In this document: positions 52,620 to 64,000 of the stretch, in pieces
Layout: every line of letters starts with the position of its first letter
Numbering within the stretch: position 1 is the first letter of the stretch
Origin: Ligula intestinalis
Taxonomy: Eukaryota; Platyhelminthes; Cestoda; Diphyllobothriidea; Diphyllobothriidae
NCBI GenBank assembly: GCA_036362985.1
Contig: JAYGXS010000005.1
Span: forward strand, 54,352,731-54,416,730
Length of the DNA: 64,000 nt
Reading direction: 5' to 3'
Translations under genes and position numbers: made by a program
The notes under the pieces: model-generated
Told to the model about the DNA's origin: nothing
Seen by the model: only the letters and a program-made list of their open reading frames with translations
Database searches by the model: none

Positions 52620-53330
52620 CACTTTCGAGAAGAAGAAGACTCGATCGCTGGAACAATACGTTTATTCGCCTGACGTTTCGACATCCGTCGCGGATTGCTC
52701 CTCAGTGACATGAGTAAGAAACAGTGGTAGAAACGGGTAATGCATGCACAGAAGTTTGCAGTGTTTGTAGGATACAGTCATTACTGCAAGCATACAGCGG
52801 CAATTAGCGTTAATTGCCTCCTTGCGCGTGGGTAGTTTGTTGGACGGCACGCGCGCTCTGACCTGTTGAAATTTCATCACGGGCGGTGGGCTCGGACGTG
52901 ATGATTGCTCAGCCATCTGGCCCTCCGGTGTTGGCGTAAGATGAGGCGGTGGCCTGCTCGTTCCTCAAGTGACCACTTGCTTTGGCAAACTTGAATCTCA
53001 GCACCGAATGTGGATTGAGCAAATCGTTGCACTTGTTAATGGATTGGGGGCCCGTGAACCATGAGTCAAATAGTTCTCGGCTCACCCGATTTTCACCTCT
53101 TGCGAGAATTTCGGCCTCATCAAATTGGAACGTGTGGCCACTTCTCTTCTTATAAGCCGCAAGTTGAGAATTGGCATCATTTCACCGCACTGCTGCCACG
53201 TGATCGGCAATTCACGTCTAGAGAAGTGTGCCAGTATCTCCGACATAGTTGCTTTGACCGCAACTGAACCAGATCCTGTAGACAACCCCAGATGTTTTTT
53301 GCCGTGGCAGAAGGTCTTTCCGTTTAATTA
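52620..53330 (-). mobile_element. Penelope-like element 3' end: GIY-YIG endonuclease plus hammerhead
   Basis: On the minus strand 53305-53090 reads GVVYRIWFSCGQSNYVGDTG (GIY-YIG start) with stops after it, then SGHTFQFDEAEILARG. About 380 bp downstream is the intact-core hammerhead at 52667-52712. Same order as 48060-48703. Confidence 0.7.
52667..52712 (-). ncRNA. Hammerhead ribozyme, intact core (CGUC flavour, PLE type)
   Basis: On the minus strand: CTGAGGA (52699-52705), stem II ATCCG-CGA-CGGAT, GAAA (52676-52679), then CGUC as a two-base-pair stem III with no loop. Predicted cleavage between 52672 and 52671. Stem I pairs CUGU with GGCG-type bases after an A-A mismatch. Such minimal stem III hammerheads are known from PLEs. 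Confidence 0.65.
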
Positions 53331-54044
53331 TCTGACGTCTTATGGTTGCTTCCGGCCTGTGTGCGACTCCGACGTTCGTAGACTGGCCTCAACCTATCTA
53401 AACAGACTTTAATGTGGTGGCTGCAGCTAGACATTACTCCGGGCCTAGTCGGCATCGGGGCCTGACGTGCGCTCCGACAGTTAAGACTTCTTCCTAAGTA
53501 TTCTCAGTTCCATCTGTACAGCATACACTCTTCCTGTCACTCTGGCTTTCCCATGACTGCTCTCTCTCCGCTCTTAAGGAACCGGGCTTGGAAGATCGCA
53601 GCCGTTAGGGACATAACCTCTTATTTTTGGTAGTCACTTCCCAACATATTACCATCCGAACTATTTACAATGTCATTTTTCCCATATTTTCTAAACGTTC
53701 CATGTAAGCGTAACGTTTGCTTTAGGCTCAGGAATTCATTCAACTTTAAATGTTTTCCTGATCGCGACAGGCAGCACGAAGATCCATAGTGCAAAGAGTA
53801 GAGCGCTTTAATAAAAACAAATCCTGTTGTACCAGTTGGTGAGGCTTCCAATTCCAAATGTCCTCCTGACAACTTAGAGCACCTGGATAAATACGGCAAA
53901 TGCTTTAAAAATAGTCATTCCACTAAGCTCGGCAACCATTCTAGAAGATAAATTGTACGTAGCTTGATTAACGCTTGAGTGAGTTGTGTAACTACTGTTT
54001 TAATTTAAATGTTGATGAACCTCTTCTGTACTTCATCAAAAGAG
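53331..54044. other. Unassigned region
   Basis: No recognised gene, though the side nearest 53331 may be further PLE sequence upstream of the endonuclease. Confidence 0.3.
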
Positions 54045-54310
54045 GTTTTAAACACCACACACTTTTGTACTGAAGAATTTGTATGTATGATAGTTGAACA
54101 CACACTAGGGTGTGATTAATTGGCAGGCATATTTTAAGTTGCGAGGTTTAAATTTAAAGTCAACTGCAACAGTAGAACGTAGCGTTTGTGAGCATGGATA
54201 TCTATGTTGACTGGTATGCAGACCCTCGTACCACAGCCTACTTTTTGAAGGTCATCAATAAGCTGCGGATTAAGACGGCTCCCCCCCCCCCCGAGGAATG
54301 ATCCTTAATA
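54045..54310 (+). repeat. Interspersed repeat, copy 2, with poly-C
   Basis: Partner of 51978-52240. A run of 12 C at 54281-54292 replaces the TTCCGCT of copy 1. Confidence 0.85.
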
Positions 54311-57300
54311 AGTCGCAGGTTTCTGACTCTTCAATGGAAAAAAAAACAAAAGAAAATAGGCTATGATATGGACTGAAGAACATTTACGTTTACAATAGCT
54401 GCACCTGCAATGACTGCGCATCCAAATGAGAAATCGATAATCAGAAATCGGAAATCCAGACCGACAGATATTGCGAAAAGAACAGTCGCTGAAGATTGAG
54501 AAAAACTGATATTGTACGTAGAATAATAAAAAAACTGCGCAAATTAGCCTTGATTAAAGCAGCTTTTTTTTTATTAATTAATCTTCACTCGACTAAACAT
54601 AAACATGAGTGCTATACGTGACCAGAAAGGTAACCAAGCAAACATGCATACAGCTTAGGTGGTTAACAAACGAGGTCCATCGGATGAAGCACTGGCACTT
54701 CCTCCATGAGGAAGGGGGCAATCGACACTTCGCTACCCGGTCATTGTGATCACAGATCGAATATTTATGACTTCTTATCTCAGCTGAAAGGGCACTGGAC
54801 CCAAAATAGATTCGTCCTGAAGATCCCAAACGGATAACTATTGAGTACTGTATATAGTTGGTAAGTGTGGTTGCCAGAGGAATGAGTAAGATGACCCGAC
54901 GTATATCCGGAGAAATTTGCATTCCCTTCGTCTTGAAGGAGCCAATTAAGGGCCAGTTAATGTTTTCTTTGTGATAATAATAATAATGCTCTGTAACATG
55001 ATATATGGATATGTATATGGATATATATGTGAACGATATATGGATCCGCTGCGCCGATCAACCTACAGTAGTTCTTTAAATCGGCATCTTTAAGGTAATT
55101 ACTGTGTATATTAAGCCCGAGAATGTGCGTAAACCGGAAGTTGGAGGCTAAATTATCGAGCGGTGTATAGGCCATTGAGTTTTACCCAAACAACTGCGAC
55201 CATCCAGGCCCGGTTCCTTGAGGGATTAGAGAAGACGGTGGGAAGGCCAAAGTGTTAGGAACAATGCATTCTGTACAGAAGAGTTGGGAGGAATTTGCCA
55301 CTCGGTCTGGCGTGGTATTCGACCATGAAGGCCACGTAAGAGCGCAGTGTCGTCTTAACCGCCCGCTCGGGACGGAATCCCAAGTGTCGTCTTATGGTTT
55401 TAATCCCGGATGGCCGCCGAATGCTCACTTTGTCTCGGCAAACTTTATGGTGATTGGTTGGACCGCACGAGGTAGTGTTGGCGCAAGCGAGACTGGGATT
55501 GTTAGTTAGCCGCTCAGGCCATTGAGCGAAAGACGGACAGGGTGCCGGCAAACAGTGTGACTGCAGCATTGGCGTGAGGAGTCAAAGATCACGGGTTCCC
55601 AGAGGGGCGCTAATGCCCACTAAAACACTTCACACCAGCTATAGCTCTGAACTTATTTCCCCGAATTGCCAGGTATGTAGGAGAAATGGGAGATGAGATG
55701 AGCAGTGAAGTCCACATTCTTGTCTACAAAGAGACCTACTGCATTCATCAAAATAAAATGGCCGCCCTTCTCGCTTATCTTGGTGCGATAACACTCTTGG
55801 CTTGTCAGCTTACAAACAGGCGAATAACTCGGGATCGATCTCTACTAAATGTCAAGCTTCCATGATTCTTTTTTTATATGACTCTTTGACAAATCTCGCC
55901 GGTGAGACTTCTGGGCAATCGCTTTAAAGTCTGCTTTGTACGCATTCGAGGACCACGTTGATGTTCGACATGCTTAGCGAAACCTTCAGATGAGGTATTT
56001 CTTTTAAAAAAATTTTTTAAAGCATGTTGTTAGATGATCCATACACTAACAAAAACGTGTGACAAAGATGAACTTTCACAAAGAACGTCCGATAGTAATA
56101 TGCCCAAGTACAACTCCAACTCGAATTTCGAACATGATTTTGCATGAATTACGTCACCTTCTGTAGCTTTAAAACAGGTCCTTTTTCAGTTCTTTTGCTC
56201 TCTTTGTTTCGTTTTCCCTTCATCTTGTGATCTCCCTCCTCGGCAGATGTAACTATGGAAAGCTATGTACGACAACAGGATATGACCTTCCCGAGCCCTT
56301 CAGTAAGACCCGTGGAATGGATCGTCTGGGGATTTTTCGTTGCCTCTGACCGGACAAAATCGTACCGGTGGTTCAGGTGAGAAGCAACACAACCTGATGG
56401 CAATAATGCATTCACTCACTGCTTATATCTCTATAAGTCATATTAAAACGGGAATCATGGGGAGACTCCTAATTTCAGGAATATGTTCTGGTCAAAGTGG
56501 AGAAAGATAATCCCACCATGCCAAAATAGGTTTATTATCCTAAACGTTCGAGTCATTTCTTAAATTCCACATTTGATGCGGGTGAAAATTAACGGATGCA
56601 AACGTTTAATTGTAAAGTTTTGTGAAATTCAAAATAATGAGGATTGTCCACAGCCCTCAGTTTTACTATAGGACATTATACACTGGATGCGTTCTGTGTG
56701 GGTCTCGTAACGCAACGTAAAATACGGTTTCGTTCATACCAGAGCGTAAGGTTGCGAACCACACCCTATCGATATTTTCTTGATGACAGTGCTATAAAAG
56801 CGAACACTAGTATTTCCTGTTTAGTGATTTCTAGTCAACTCCTCCTAACACAACCACCTCTTGCATCATCAAAATGGCAATAAAGTCAACAATATCACTT
56901 TTATTAGTCTGTGGAAATAGGATAAATACTAAATCTCCTCAACGAGATGTTATTTCTTATTTTGCTAGTCTGGCTTCCATTGTTTGTTTTCAAACATAGT
57001 TCATACTCAATTTTTATTTTGTTCTGCTTCACACAGTTGCCAAGAGACTAGAGTTTAGGCCACCTACTATGCATCCGGGTTCATGTCCAGTCGGCCCAAA
57101 TGTGTATGCCTTTGGAACATGATGGGTATGGGAGAAAGAGAGACAGAGACAGATGTAGTGCGAGGTAAGTCTACTACAAACCAAGTTTTTAGTCAACCAA
57201 CATTCAAGATTGGAGTCCTTTGCGAGTAAAAGATTACCAAATATCTGCAACAATTTTTCATGTCCACCCAGTTATCTGTTGAGAATTTTGGATTCAATAT

Positions 57301-60300
57301 CAGATACCAGCTTTTCTTTACCTTCTATAAACTTGGACTGAATCTCAGTACCTGAAACTTAGTCAAGACCATCGGAGAACTATCTTTATTACATCATTTT
57401 AAGTACTTTTCTGGATTGTTCGTATAAATCCGGTCCCAAATAAAAAATAGGAGACTTAAAAGTAAAACTGTATTATTTTAAGAAGGCAGCAAATCCTATA
57501 TTTGACAATGCAGCCATTGTAGGTGTTGTGTTCAGTCGTATTGATAAGAGCTTCCGACCCCAACACCTAAAAAGGGCAAGTGATGACAGTATTAATTAAA
57601 AGTTTTGAAATAACTCCAGTCTCTAGCAAAATAAACTTATAAAGGCAGGAAGATGCCTTAGACAAACTTGGCGATAAGTCCTTTGTGGCAGCGATCTGTG
57701 AATGAGTTATCGGGTTTTAAGGGCTGGGCTGGTCAGAAATTATTTTTGTACATGAAGAATATAGGGGAGGGTTTCGAGTGTATGCCTTTCAATTTTCAAA
57801 AATTACGAAAGGAGAATATTTGCCTTTTCCGCACTCACAGCTAGCGTACTGTTGGAAGTAAATGTGTGGAAAAATTACTTAAAAAGAGAAATGCCAGGAA
57901 CGGATACAGGGGTTCGAATTGCAGACATCTGTATGAGCAAAGAAGATGGCTGGTTACGCAATATCACCTTTTTCTCCGATATTCGACTAGTCTTCTTCTT
58001 TACTCATACTACTATGCTCATTTGAAAAAGGTCTAGATGATGATGCGTACTAGACCACGGCCTTTTGTTAAAACGACATAAAACATTGTCTGTAGAATTT
58101 GCTTTCTAACTACATGGAGGAGCTCTACAATAGGCAATCGTTTCAAAAATCTGATTTCCACGTACATTCCACGTACATTCCAGGTCTATTCATGATAAAA
58201 CTAAGTATGACTTTTAAAGTAAGCCATGCATTTCTAGAGAAGGACTCTTGTAGCTTTTAATAACCTCTCCATTTACAGATTGCGTTGAAAAAAGATGGAT
58301 TTTAGGGCCACCAGCGCTCGAGAGTATTCCATTGCTAAAATCACATATGAATGCTGGATGTCCTATGGTAAATTAAATTATAACGTACTTTTTCACCAGA
58401 GTAGGAGGCAAAAAAATAAAAATTGTGCAATAAATATTAATAAGTCGCTAATCAGGCTCTCTTCAATGCAAGATTTGCATGCTCCAAAACCAACGAACGA
58501 CATTTTATTATAATACTGTCATTAACTGTTACAAATCAAACTGATTTTTTTTAATATCCTTAAGAGGCCTTTTTTACTAAAATAAAACAGATGGGTTTTT
58601 CTTTATTCGGAAATTCTGGCTTAAAATAAATAAATGACAGCAACCCAATGAAGATGTTTAGTACCTTAAAGTTGGTTCGACGACTACCTAACTTCACCGC
58701 TCTCTCCTTGGCTACTTCATGAGTAAAACTACCCGGGGATTAAAATTTTTATATTTCAAAAAGTTGCTGGTTTATTTTGTGATGCGGCACAATCGGACCA
58801 CTTTCTTGACAAACCTTTTCGCTCACGGGCTCATTACAATTTCTTGGCAGCCTTCATTATGGAGTTGAGCCAAGTTTTGACCAAGATAACAACTGTAAAT
58901 TCATGCCTTTCTGTTAAATGAGGGTACACAGATAGAGGTCAGGCACAACACCCCACAAGCCACGTTATGCATGGACGTCCGGGTTAGTAAACAAAATGTC
59001 TTGTTGTAAATTATGTGTTAACCAAAATCTGGATAGTCCTTCCGTGTGTAGAAATCGACGATGACCTATGTGTGCAACATCGTTGCAATTACTACGGTTT
59101 TCAACTACATCTGGCTGCATGGCCCTAAAGAAAGCATTTATTTAGTGGTTTCTTTGATTTAATTCAGCGAGCCCTTGGAAACTTGTTACCTATTGCTCTG
59201 TAAGCCACTTTTAACAGTTCTGTAAATAACTCGTATTTCAACACACGAATTAAAAAAAAGATTAAATGGACTGGTTTCAGAAAGGCTTAATCCATAGAAA
59301 GTACTTAGACGAAAGGAACACTTTCTGGCCAGATGAGTGTTGAGGAATCAAGCAAGGACGCTGATTAGACATGATGTTGGCGAAGACTCTCCTCAAAATT
59401 TGTTTACTGATTTCTCATGGGCATTTATTTGCAACGCAAAAATACTAGAAAATATATGTTATTTTATAAAAAATTATCCAAACCATAAAAAGTGCTTATT
59501 TTAGATGAAAGTAGATGAACGAAATTCTGACACCAAAGGTTAAAACACAGTTGATGTTATTTACTTTCAATGTATCTACTTACCTTTGGGACCGAAAAGT
59601 GCTTTATAGCAAGGCGTATTACAGTAAGGCTTCCCGTCGTGCTAAATAAAATGAAAAACAATGTGTGACCATAAAGAACCGACACTGCAATAGTCGTGGC
59701 TATGAAAAATGAGACAATAACAGTAAGTTATGCCTGCAAGTTTTGCCTTCAATTATGCTTAGCAATCTAAACATAATAACGTACGTCATTTTAGGGATGT
59801 ATGGTGTCCTACCAAAAATACTTAAAGTCCTTTTTAAGAAGCCAGACCTCGTTCTGCTAAAAAACCTTTACTGCTATTTCTTATGTTACTTTTAGGGTGC
59901 ATCTGAGTAATATGTTCGCTGTTACTATTTCAATCTGTATTGTAACTCAGAATTGACGCTGTTTATAGTCAGCGCAGGGTACATATCCCCTCAACCCTAG
60001 ACGCCTATCATAGGTGAGTGAGAGTAGACAGTACAGTAGTACCGGCGCAAAGTCTACTGTCACTATATACTAAGTTTAGGCGGTGTTTACGGCTGCGGCC
60101 TACGCCCTTTCTCTGTGCAGTCATCTCGACTTGTCTTGTTGCCGTTTAAACACAGCTGAGAGGGTTAGAGTGGGGTACGTAGCGGCGCGCCTGCTATCAC
60201 TATACCTGACCACAGTCACTGTCTCTGCTCGTGAGTAAATAGTAGACATCTGCGCTTTCGATGGTCGAACTAAAACACACTTAAAATCCTACGTCTTCTT

Positions 60301-61147
60301 TAGCAAGATATAATGTGCATTCTTCCAAAAAAGCTTTAAATGCCTTGCAAACATTTTGTTGGAAGCCTGAAAATTGAACGGTGTGCGGCTTAGCGTACAA
60401 GAACTCGAATATAGCAGAGCTACTAAAGATTATAACTGTGAGCTGACTAGAAGCATATGAAACGGAAAGCTGCACCTGCTTATTTAAGACCGTTTCTGAG
60501 ATAGATTTAAATGACTTAACGGTAGATTAGTTTTTCAGAAGCCCTGCAATTAAACGTAATCTTCCGGAACCTACACGCCTACTTAGATCCTGACCGATTA
60601 CTTAAAAGACAAATAGCATTCGGACAACTTAGAGTGTCGAAAGCGCACTCATATACCCATGTCAAATGGTTATGAATGCTCGACGGTTCAACTGCCCCAA
60701 CATTTATTGGTCAAAATCTGTTGAGGAAAGCCAAAAAAGAACAGAAAAAGAAATAGGTTAGTAATTGCTTCTGAGAAGCGTGCATTTTCTTATGCCAGGT
60801 AGTTGTTTGATTCCCCAATCCACGCACCAATCCACTAACTAGCTCGGGCCGTAACTAAGACCTTGAAATGGAGAGTGAGGTCGACGCCTCCCTACACTTT
60901 CCTTCCTATAACCCATCTGACGCACTTGAAGCTATCACAGAGCATTAAAACCCGTGGCTTAGAGGATTTCTAACTGACAGGATAACTCGGATCGCGCGGT
61001 CAACCAAGTGTGTGTTTGTGTGTGGTGACTGACTGGCGAACTGAGAGTCAGGCTGTAATGGCCCCTTTCTTAATGTGGCCTTTATGGCATGCCAACGCAG
61101 TTGAAATCCAAGCCAGGTTTGGTAAGAGGCTTAGAGGCGGCTTCGAC
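54311..61147. other. Largely unassigned region
   Basis: No conserved coding sequence recognised. Notable points: ATATGG-rich tandem stretch at about 54998-55043; an 85-codon open frame at 55252-55509 without recognised domain; GC-richer patch at 59950-60240; tRNA-like A-box scrap (CGTGGCTTAGAGG) at about 60952-60964. Confidence 0.4.
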
Positions 61148-61345
61148 CACGCCAGTCACCTGCGCTCTTCTCCGCTTTCGGTAGGCTGGACCTGAACATA
61201 AGACCAGGCGCAGGTTGGTGGAGTGGAACAGGGGGTGAGGTGGATGCACCGAAAGTGCATCCAGTGCAAGGCACCGTTCCTGTACCACCCTGCCGTAGAA
61301 TACATGGTGAACCTCGTTGAAACGGACAATCGAACTGTCATTTGT
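61148..61345 (+). repeat. Repeat segment shared with POLR3B intron 3
   Basis: Shares GTCACCTGCGC and the ACATGGTGAACCTCGTTGAA / AATCGAACTGTCA block with 13826-14045. It contains a perfect 9-bp hairpin, TGGATGCAC-CGAAA-GTGCATCCA, at 61241-61263. Confidence 0.5.
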
Positions 61346-61619
61346 TTGAGTTCGAATACGGGCAACCACGAAAAATTCATTATAATGATGGTCTAAGGTC
61401 CACTGCGGCATTGAATTCCGCAATGTTTTTTAACAAATGGCTTAACTCCGGTTTGGTCGATTTGGTTTGCGAAATCCCAGTACGAACAGGCAGCAGTTTG
61501 GCTATTTATGCCTGTTTGTACAGAGTGGAGTTTTTGAGGATTTTTGTGCATGAACCCACGCGTGCAGTACTTCCTTGAATGTAGCGAAGATTACGTTATG
61601 AGACCCCTGAGTAAACACG

Positions 61620-61770
61620 AGTACATTCTTCAGAAAATAAACTTTTATTGAATGAATTTTCGAGACCGGAACTCCAGATTGTCATCAGACTCAGAGTAAA
61701 GTCAAAGTGCCAAAATACAGCTAAAATCGTGACTGCACCGACAAGGAGATGAGCGGACAGCATACTGTTG
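61620..61770 (-). repeat. Hammerhead-bearing repeat (AUUC flavour), minus-strand copy
   Basis: On the minus strand it reads CCGCTCATCTCCTTGTCGGT and GCAGTCACGAT, then the hammerhead, then CAATAAAAGTTTATTTTCTG. 61890-62060 on the plus strand shares CTGCTCATCTCCTTGTCTCT, GCAGTCACGAT and GAAAATTCACGCAATAAA, so the two form a diverged inverted pair. Confidence 0.65.
61649..61693 (-). ncRNA. Hammerhead ribozyme-like motif, intact core (AUUC flavour)
   Basis: On the minus strand: stem I GAGT / ATTC-type pairing (five pairs including one G-U), CTGATGA (61682-61688), stem II CTGG-AGTT-CCGG, GAAA (61658-61661), AUUC with triplet UUC. Predicted cleavage between 61654 and 61653. Stem II is offset from the core by four unpaired bases each side, which lowers confidence. 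Confidence 0.55.
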
Positions 61771-61889
61771 TGACAAGTGGTGATTGGGCCAGGTGTTTGG
61801 TGTCTCATGTGTGACTCACAACGTCAGTAGGCTATTGCCGTGTGCCTCACTCCGTTCAAAAAAAAGTATGCTATACACCTCCTACCCGT

Positions 61890-62060
61890 ACATGGATGTC
61901 TGCTCATCTCCTTGTCTCTGCAGTCACGATGTTATCTGTTTTGCAATTTTCACTCAATTGTGTCGGAGGACGAACTGGGGTAGCAGTCGCGAAAATTCAC
62001 GCAATAAATTCTGCTTCTCGAAGAACTTATTCAATTTTAACTTATATTTCTTGGGATACC
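61890..62060 (+). repeat. Hammerhead-bearing repeat (AUUC flavour), plus-strand copy, degenerate
   Basis: Carries CGGAGGA (U4 lost from CUGANGA) at 61964-61970, stem II ACTG/CAGT, GAAAATTC at 61991-61998, and TGGGATACC further on, as at 42.9-43.06 kb. Confidence 0.5.
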
Positions 62061-64000
62061 TACCTTTTGACACATATATATTTGAAAGCTTAAAATGCCG
62101 TAAACTCTTGCTTAACAAACCCTTCCCACATTCCTATAGCCTTTACCCATTTTCCTCACGCTTTCTTAACCATTTAATATGCCATTAAACACTGTACCAC
62201 ACACTTTAATGTATGAAGGAAAATAAAAAGATCCCGTGACACTTCGAAAATCCTTAGAACGTATCCTAGGAGAAAACCTGCGGAATGCCAAGCCCGCAAA
62301 ACGTAAACCGTAAAGTGGTGACGGATTACTGCAACCATTTGGTTTTCAGTCATATTAACGTACGTCTGAGATTCCACTCGCAAAGGATACATTTCTACCG
62401 TTGGCTTATTTACATTTAAGGCAAACGTTTCGGTGGAGTGGAGTTTCGGCTAAGTTTTTGGAAACGTTTTATGTGTACATCTACCATTAACAGGATTTTA
62501 CGTACTGAATTTTCATAGATAATTTCGGTTAGACATCTTGATTTAAAAGGGTACGTATGTGCATGTGTGGACCTTAAGTACTGCTATCTATTTATAACTC
62601 GCCTGACAGGCCATACAGTTGTTTGATGTTAATCATAGTATTTAAGTATGCAAAGAACTAACCCCTATAAAATCCAACGGCGTATTCATGATGTTGCTTT
62701 CAGCTAGGATCCATGCACAGTATGTTTAAAGCTTCGAAATGTTTACAAATTCCAGTTATGTATCCAAGTACACAGTACTTAATTCAGAGTTCCGATGAGT
62801 ATGTGCTTCAAAATTGTACTTGCTTAGGTTGCAGATGTCCTGATTTCGTACGATGAATGATTACAACAACTGCGTGCATTTCGAATTTGAATAGATTTTC
62901 CGTCTCATGCATAAAACGAAATAAAGGAATACTCTATTTTGATCAAGTATTTTTGTAGGTGACTGATCAAATGGTACATGACTCTATGTCTGTCTTATAT
63001 GTTAAGTGAGAGTGTTGGAAGTGTAAGCTGTCTAAAACTGCATAAAACATGGTCTAATCCAACATACTGGAATTGATTGGCGGTTTACGCCCATACATCA
63101 ATTTAAAACACATGTTTAGCAAATTCTGAGACATACTTCAGCGTGCGCTCCAGGTGAGAGTGTTTTGCCGCACTTTGCGCATTTCAGGCAGGGTCGATGC
63201 CAGTCCTTTCCGAGGGACGTCACACGCTCAGCTAGAAAAGAATTGTTTACTAGTTAGCGGGTGAACAAAGAAAAGCGCACCGAAATAGACTTCTTTGTCA
63301 CAGCTAGGACACTTTGGCATCGTGCAATCATACCTGCTACGGCTACATTTCGCTTATTATATTGCTCTTACATGGCCTTGAAGTACAGTATGTACGGAGT
63401 GGCGACTGGCTCACCCTATACCACTTTGAGCCAATTAGAACGGCTTACCAGTACAGCTCGACGCTAAGCGCGTCGTAACACACGCACATCCAGGCACATT
63501 ACGTACTGACCAATGAGAGTGCTCTGGGCTCACATGAGAGGGCGGCTGACTCAACGCTTTGTGTGGGTTGTTTTTGCTTGAAAAGCCCTTTTTCTGTAGG
63601 CTGGCTGGGGGGTTGGGGGTGAGCTTAGTTCGCGCCGTTAACGCTTAGTCATCAGTCCAGTCAGTGGTGCGCATAAAGAGCGTTATTGTCTCGTAAATCA
63701 CACCATGCCCAAGCTAGTGGCGCTAGTATGACCAACAGAGTCCTGCTAAGTTATGCTTATTCCGTTATAATCCCAGGTTAAGTCTATTTCTGCTTCTCTT
63801 ACCAAATTAACTACGTAGACGTTCACTAAAAGAAGCGTACGAAAGCCTGGAACTAGTCGTTATAAATACAAAGTTGGTCACGAAGCTAAGTCTCGGTTTC
63901 TTCATCCGGCCTTCCTATATCACCACGTGGAGCACAAATTCCAAGCGTATTTTACATGAATTCTCATACTTTTCGTCCTACAATCCCTTTTATTCGAAGG
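62061..64000. other. Unassigned region
   Basis: No gene, RNA or repeat recognised. Short open frames look random. Confidence 0.4.

Noticed and set aside
55252..55569. Overlapping open frames on both strands (85 and 104 codons)
   Set aside because: No recognised domain, and both strands are open, as is common in GC-richer repeat sequence. It may be a repeat, but no second copy was found in the window.
1..64000. CRISPR array, bacterial operons, riboswitches or Shine-Dalgarno sites
   Set aside because: No regularly spaced repeats and no polycistronic coding. Spliced introns and retroelements make the window clearly eukaryotic.

Overview
The window is eukaryotic: one intron-rich housekeeping gene inside a dense bed of decayed retroelements. 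The best guess is a large-genome parasitic flatworm (Platyhelminthes, possibly a diphyllobothriidean cestode). The reasons are CR1/Jockey- and RTE-like non-LTR elements, Penelope-like elements (PLEs) with GIY-YIG endonuclease domains, and tRNA-headed SINEs carrying hammerhead ribozymes. The phylum is an inference of moderate strength; the genus is a guess.

Layout. 1-600: C-terminal scrap of a non-LTR reverse transcriptase (RT). 0.9-5.4 kb: a near full-length but stop-ridden non-LTR element (+). 5637-9948: a Ty3/gypsy-like LTR element (-) with two 395-bp LTRs, missing most of gag. 10083-23770: an apparently intact 11-exon gene for RNA polymerase III subunit RPC2 (POLR3B), 1152 aa as assembled, with every intron GT-AG and all phases compatible. 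Its introns hold a PLE endonuclease fragment, a tRNA-headed SINE, a tRNA-like sequence and other repeats. 23.8-27.1 kb: scraps of Jockey-like and RTE-like elements (-), a GAA microsatellite, a perfect inverted repeat and a duplicated ~140-bp repeat. 30437-34569: a CACTA/EnSpm-like DNA transposon (-) with terminal inverted repeats, a broken transposase and a broken second ORF. 35.9-36.5 kb: PLE RT remnant (-). 37.4-41.35 kb: second non-LTR element (-), interrupted by the 3' end of another element ending in (ATT)n. 41.4-43.7 kb: hammerhead-bearing SINEs. 44.5-47.2 kb: AT-rich stretch with unassigned candidate exons on both strands. 47.9-54.3 kb: two PLE 3' ends (endonuclease plus hammerhead) and duplicated repeats. 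55-64 kb: largely unrecognised, with an inverted pair of hammerhead-bearing repeats near 61.6-62.1 kb.

The most notable theme is the number of hammerhead-like ribozyme motifs read directly from sequence, about a dozen in four flavours set by the bases after the GAAA box. Five have an intact core. One flavour sits in tRNA-headed SINEs; two follow PLE endonuclease domains. The two copies in sense orientation inside POLR3B introns both have a damaged core.

POLR3B is the only gene here called with high confidence. All other coding sequence is mobile-element derived and broken, or is a tentative exon.
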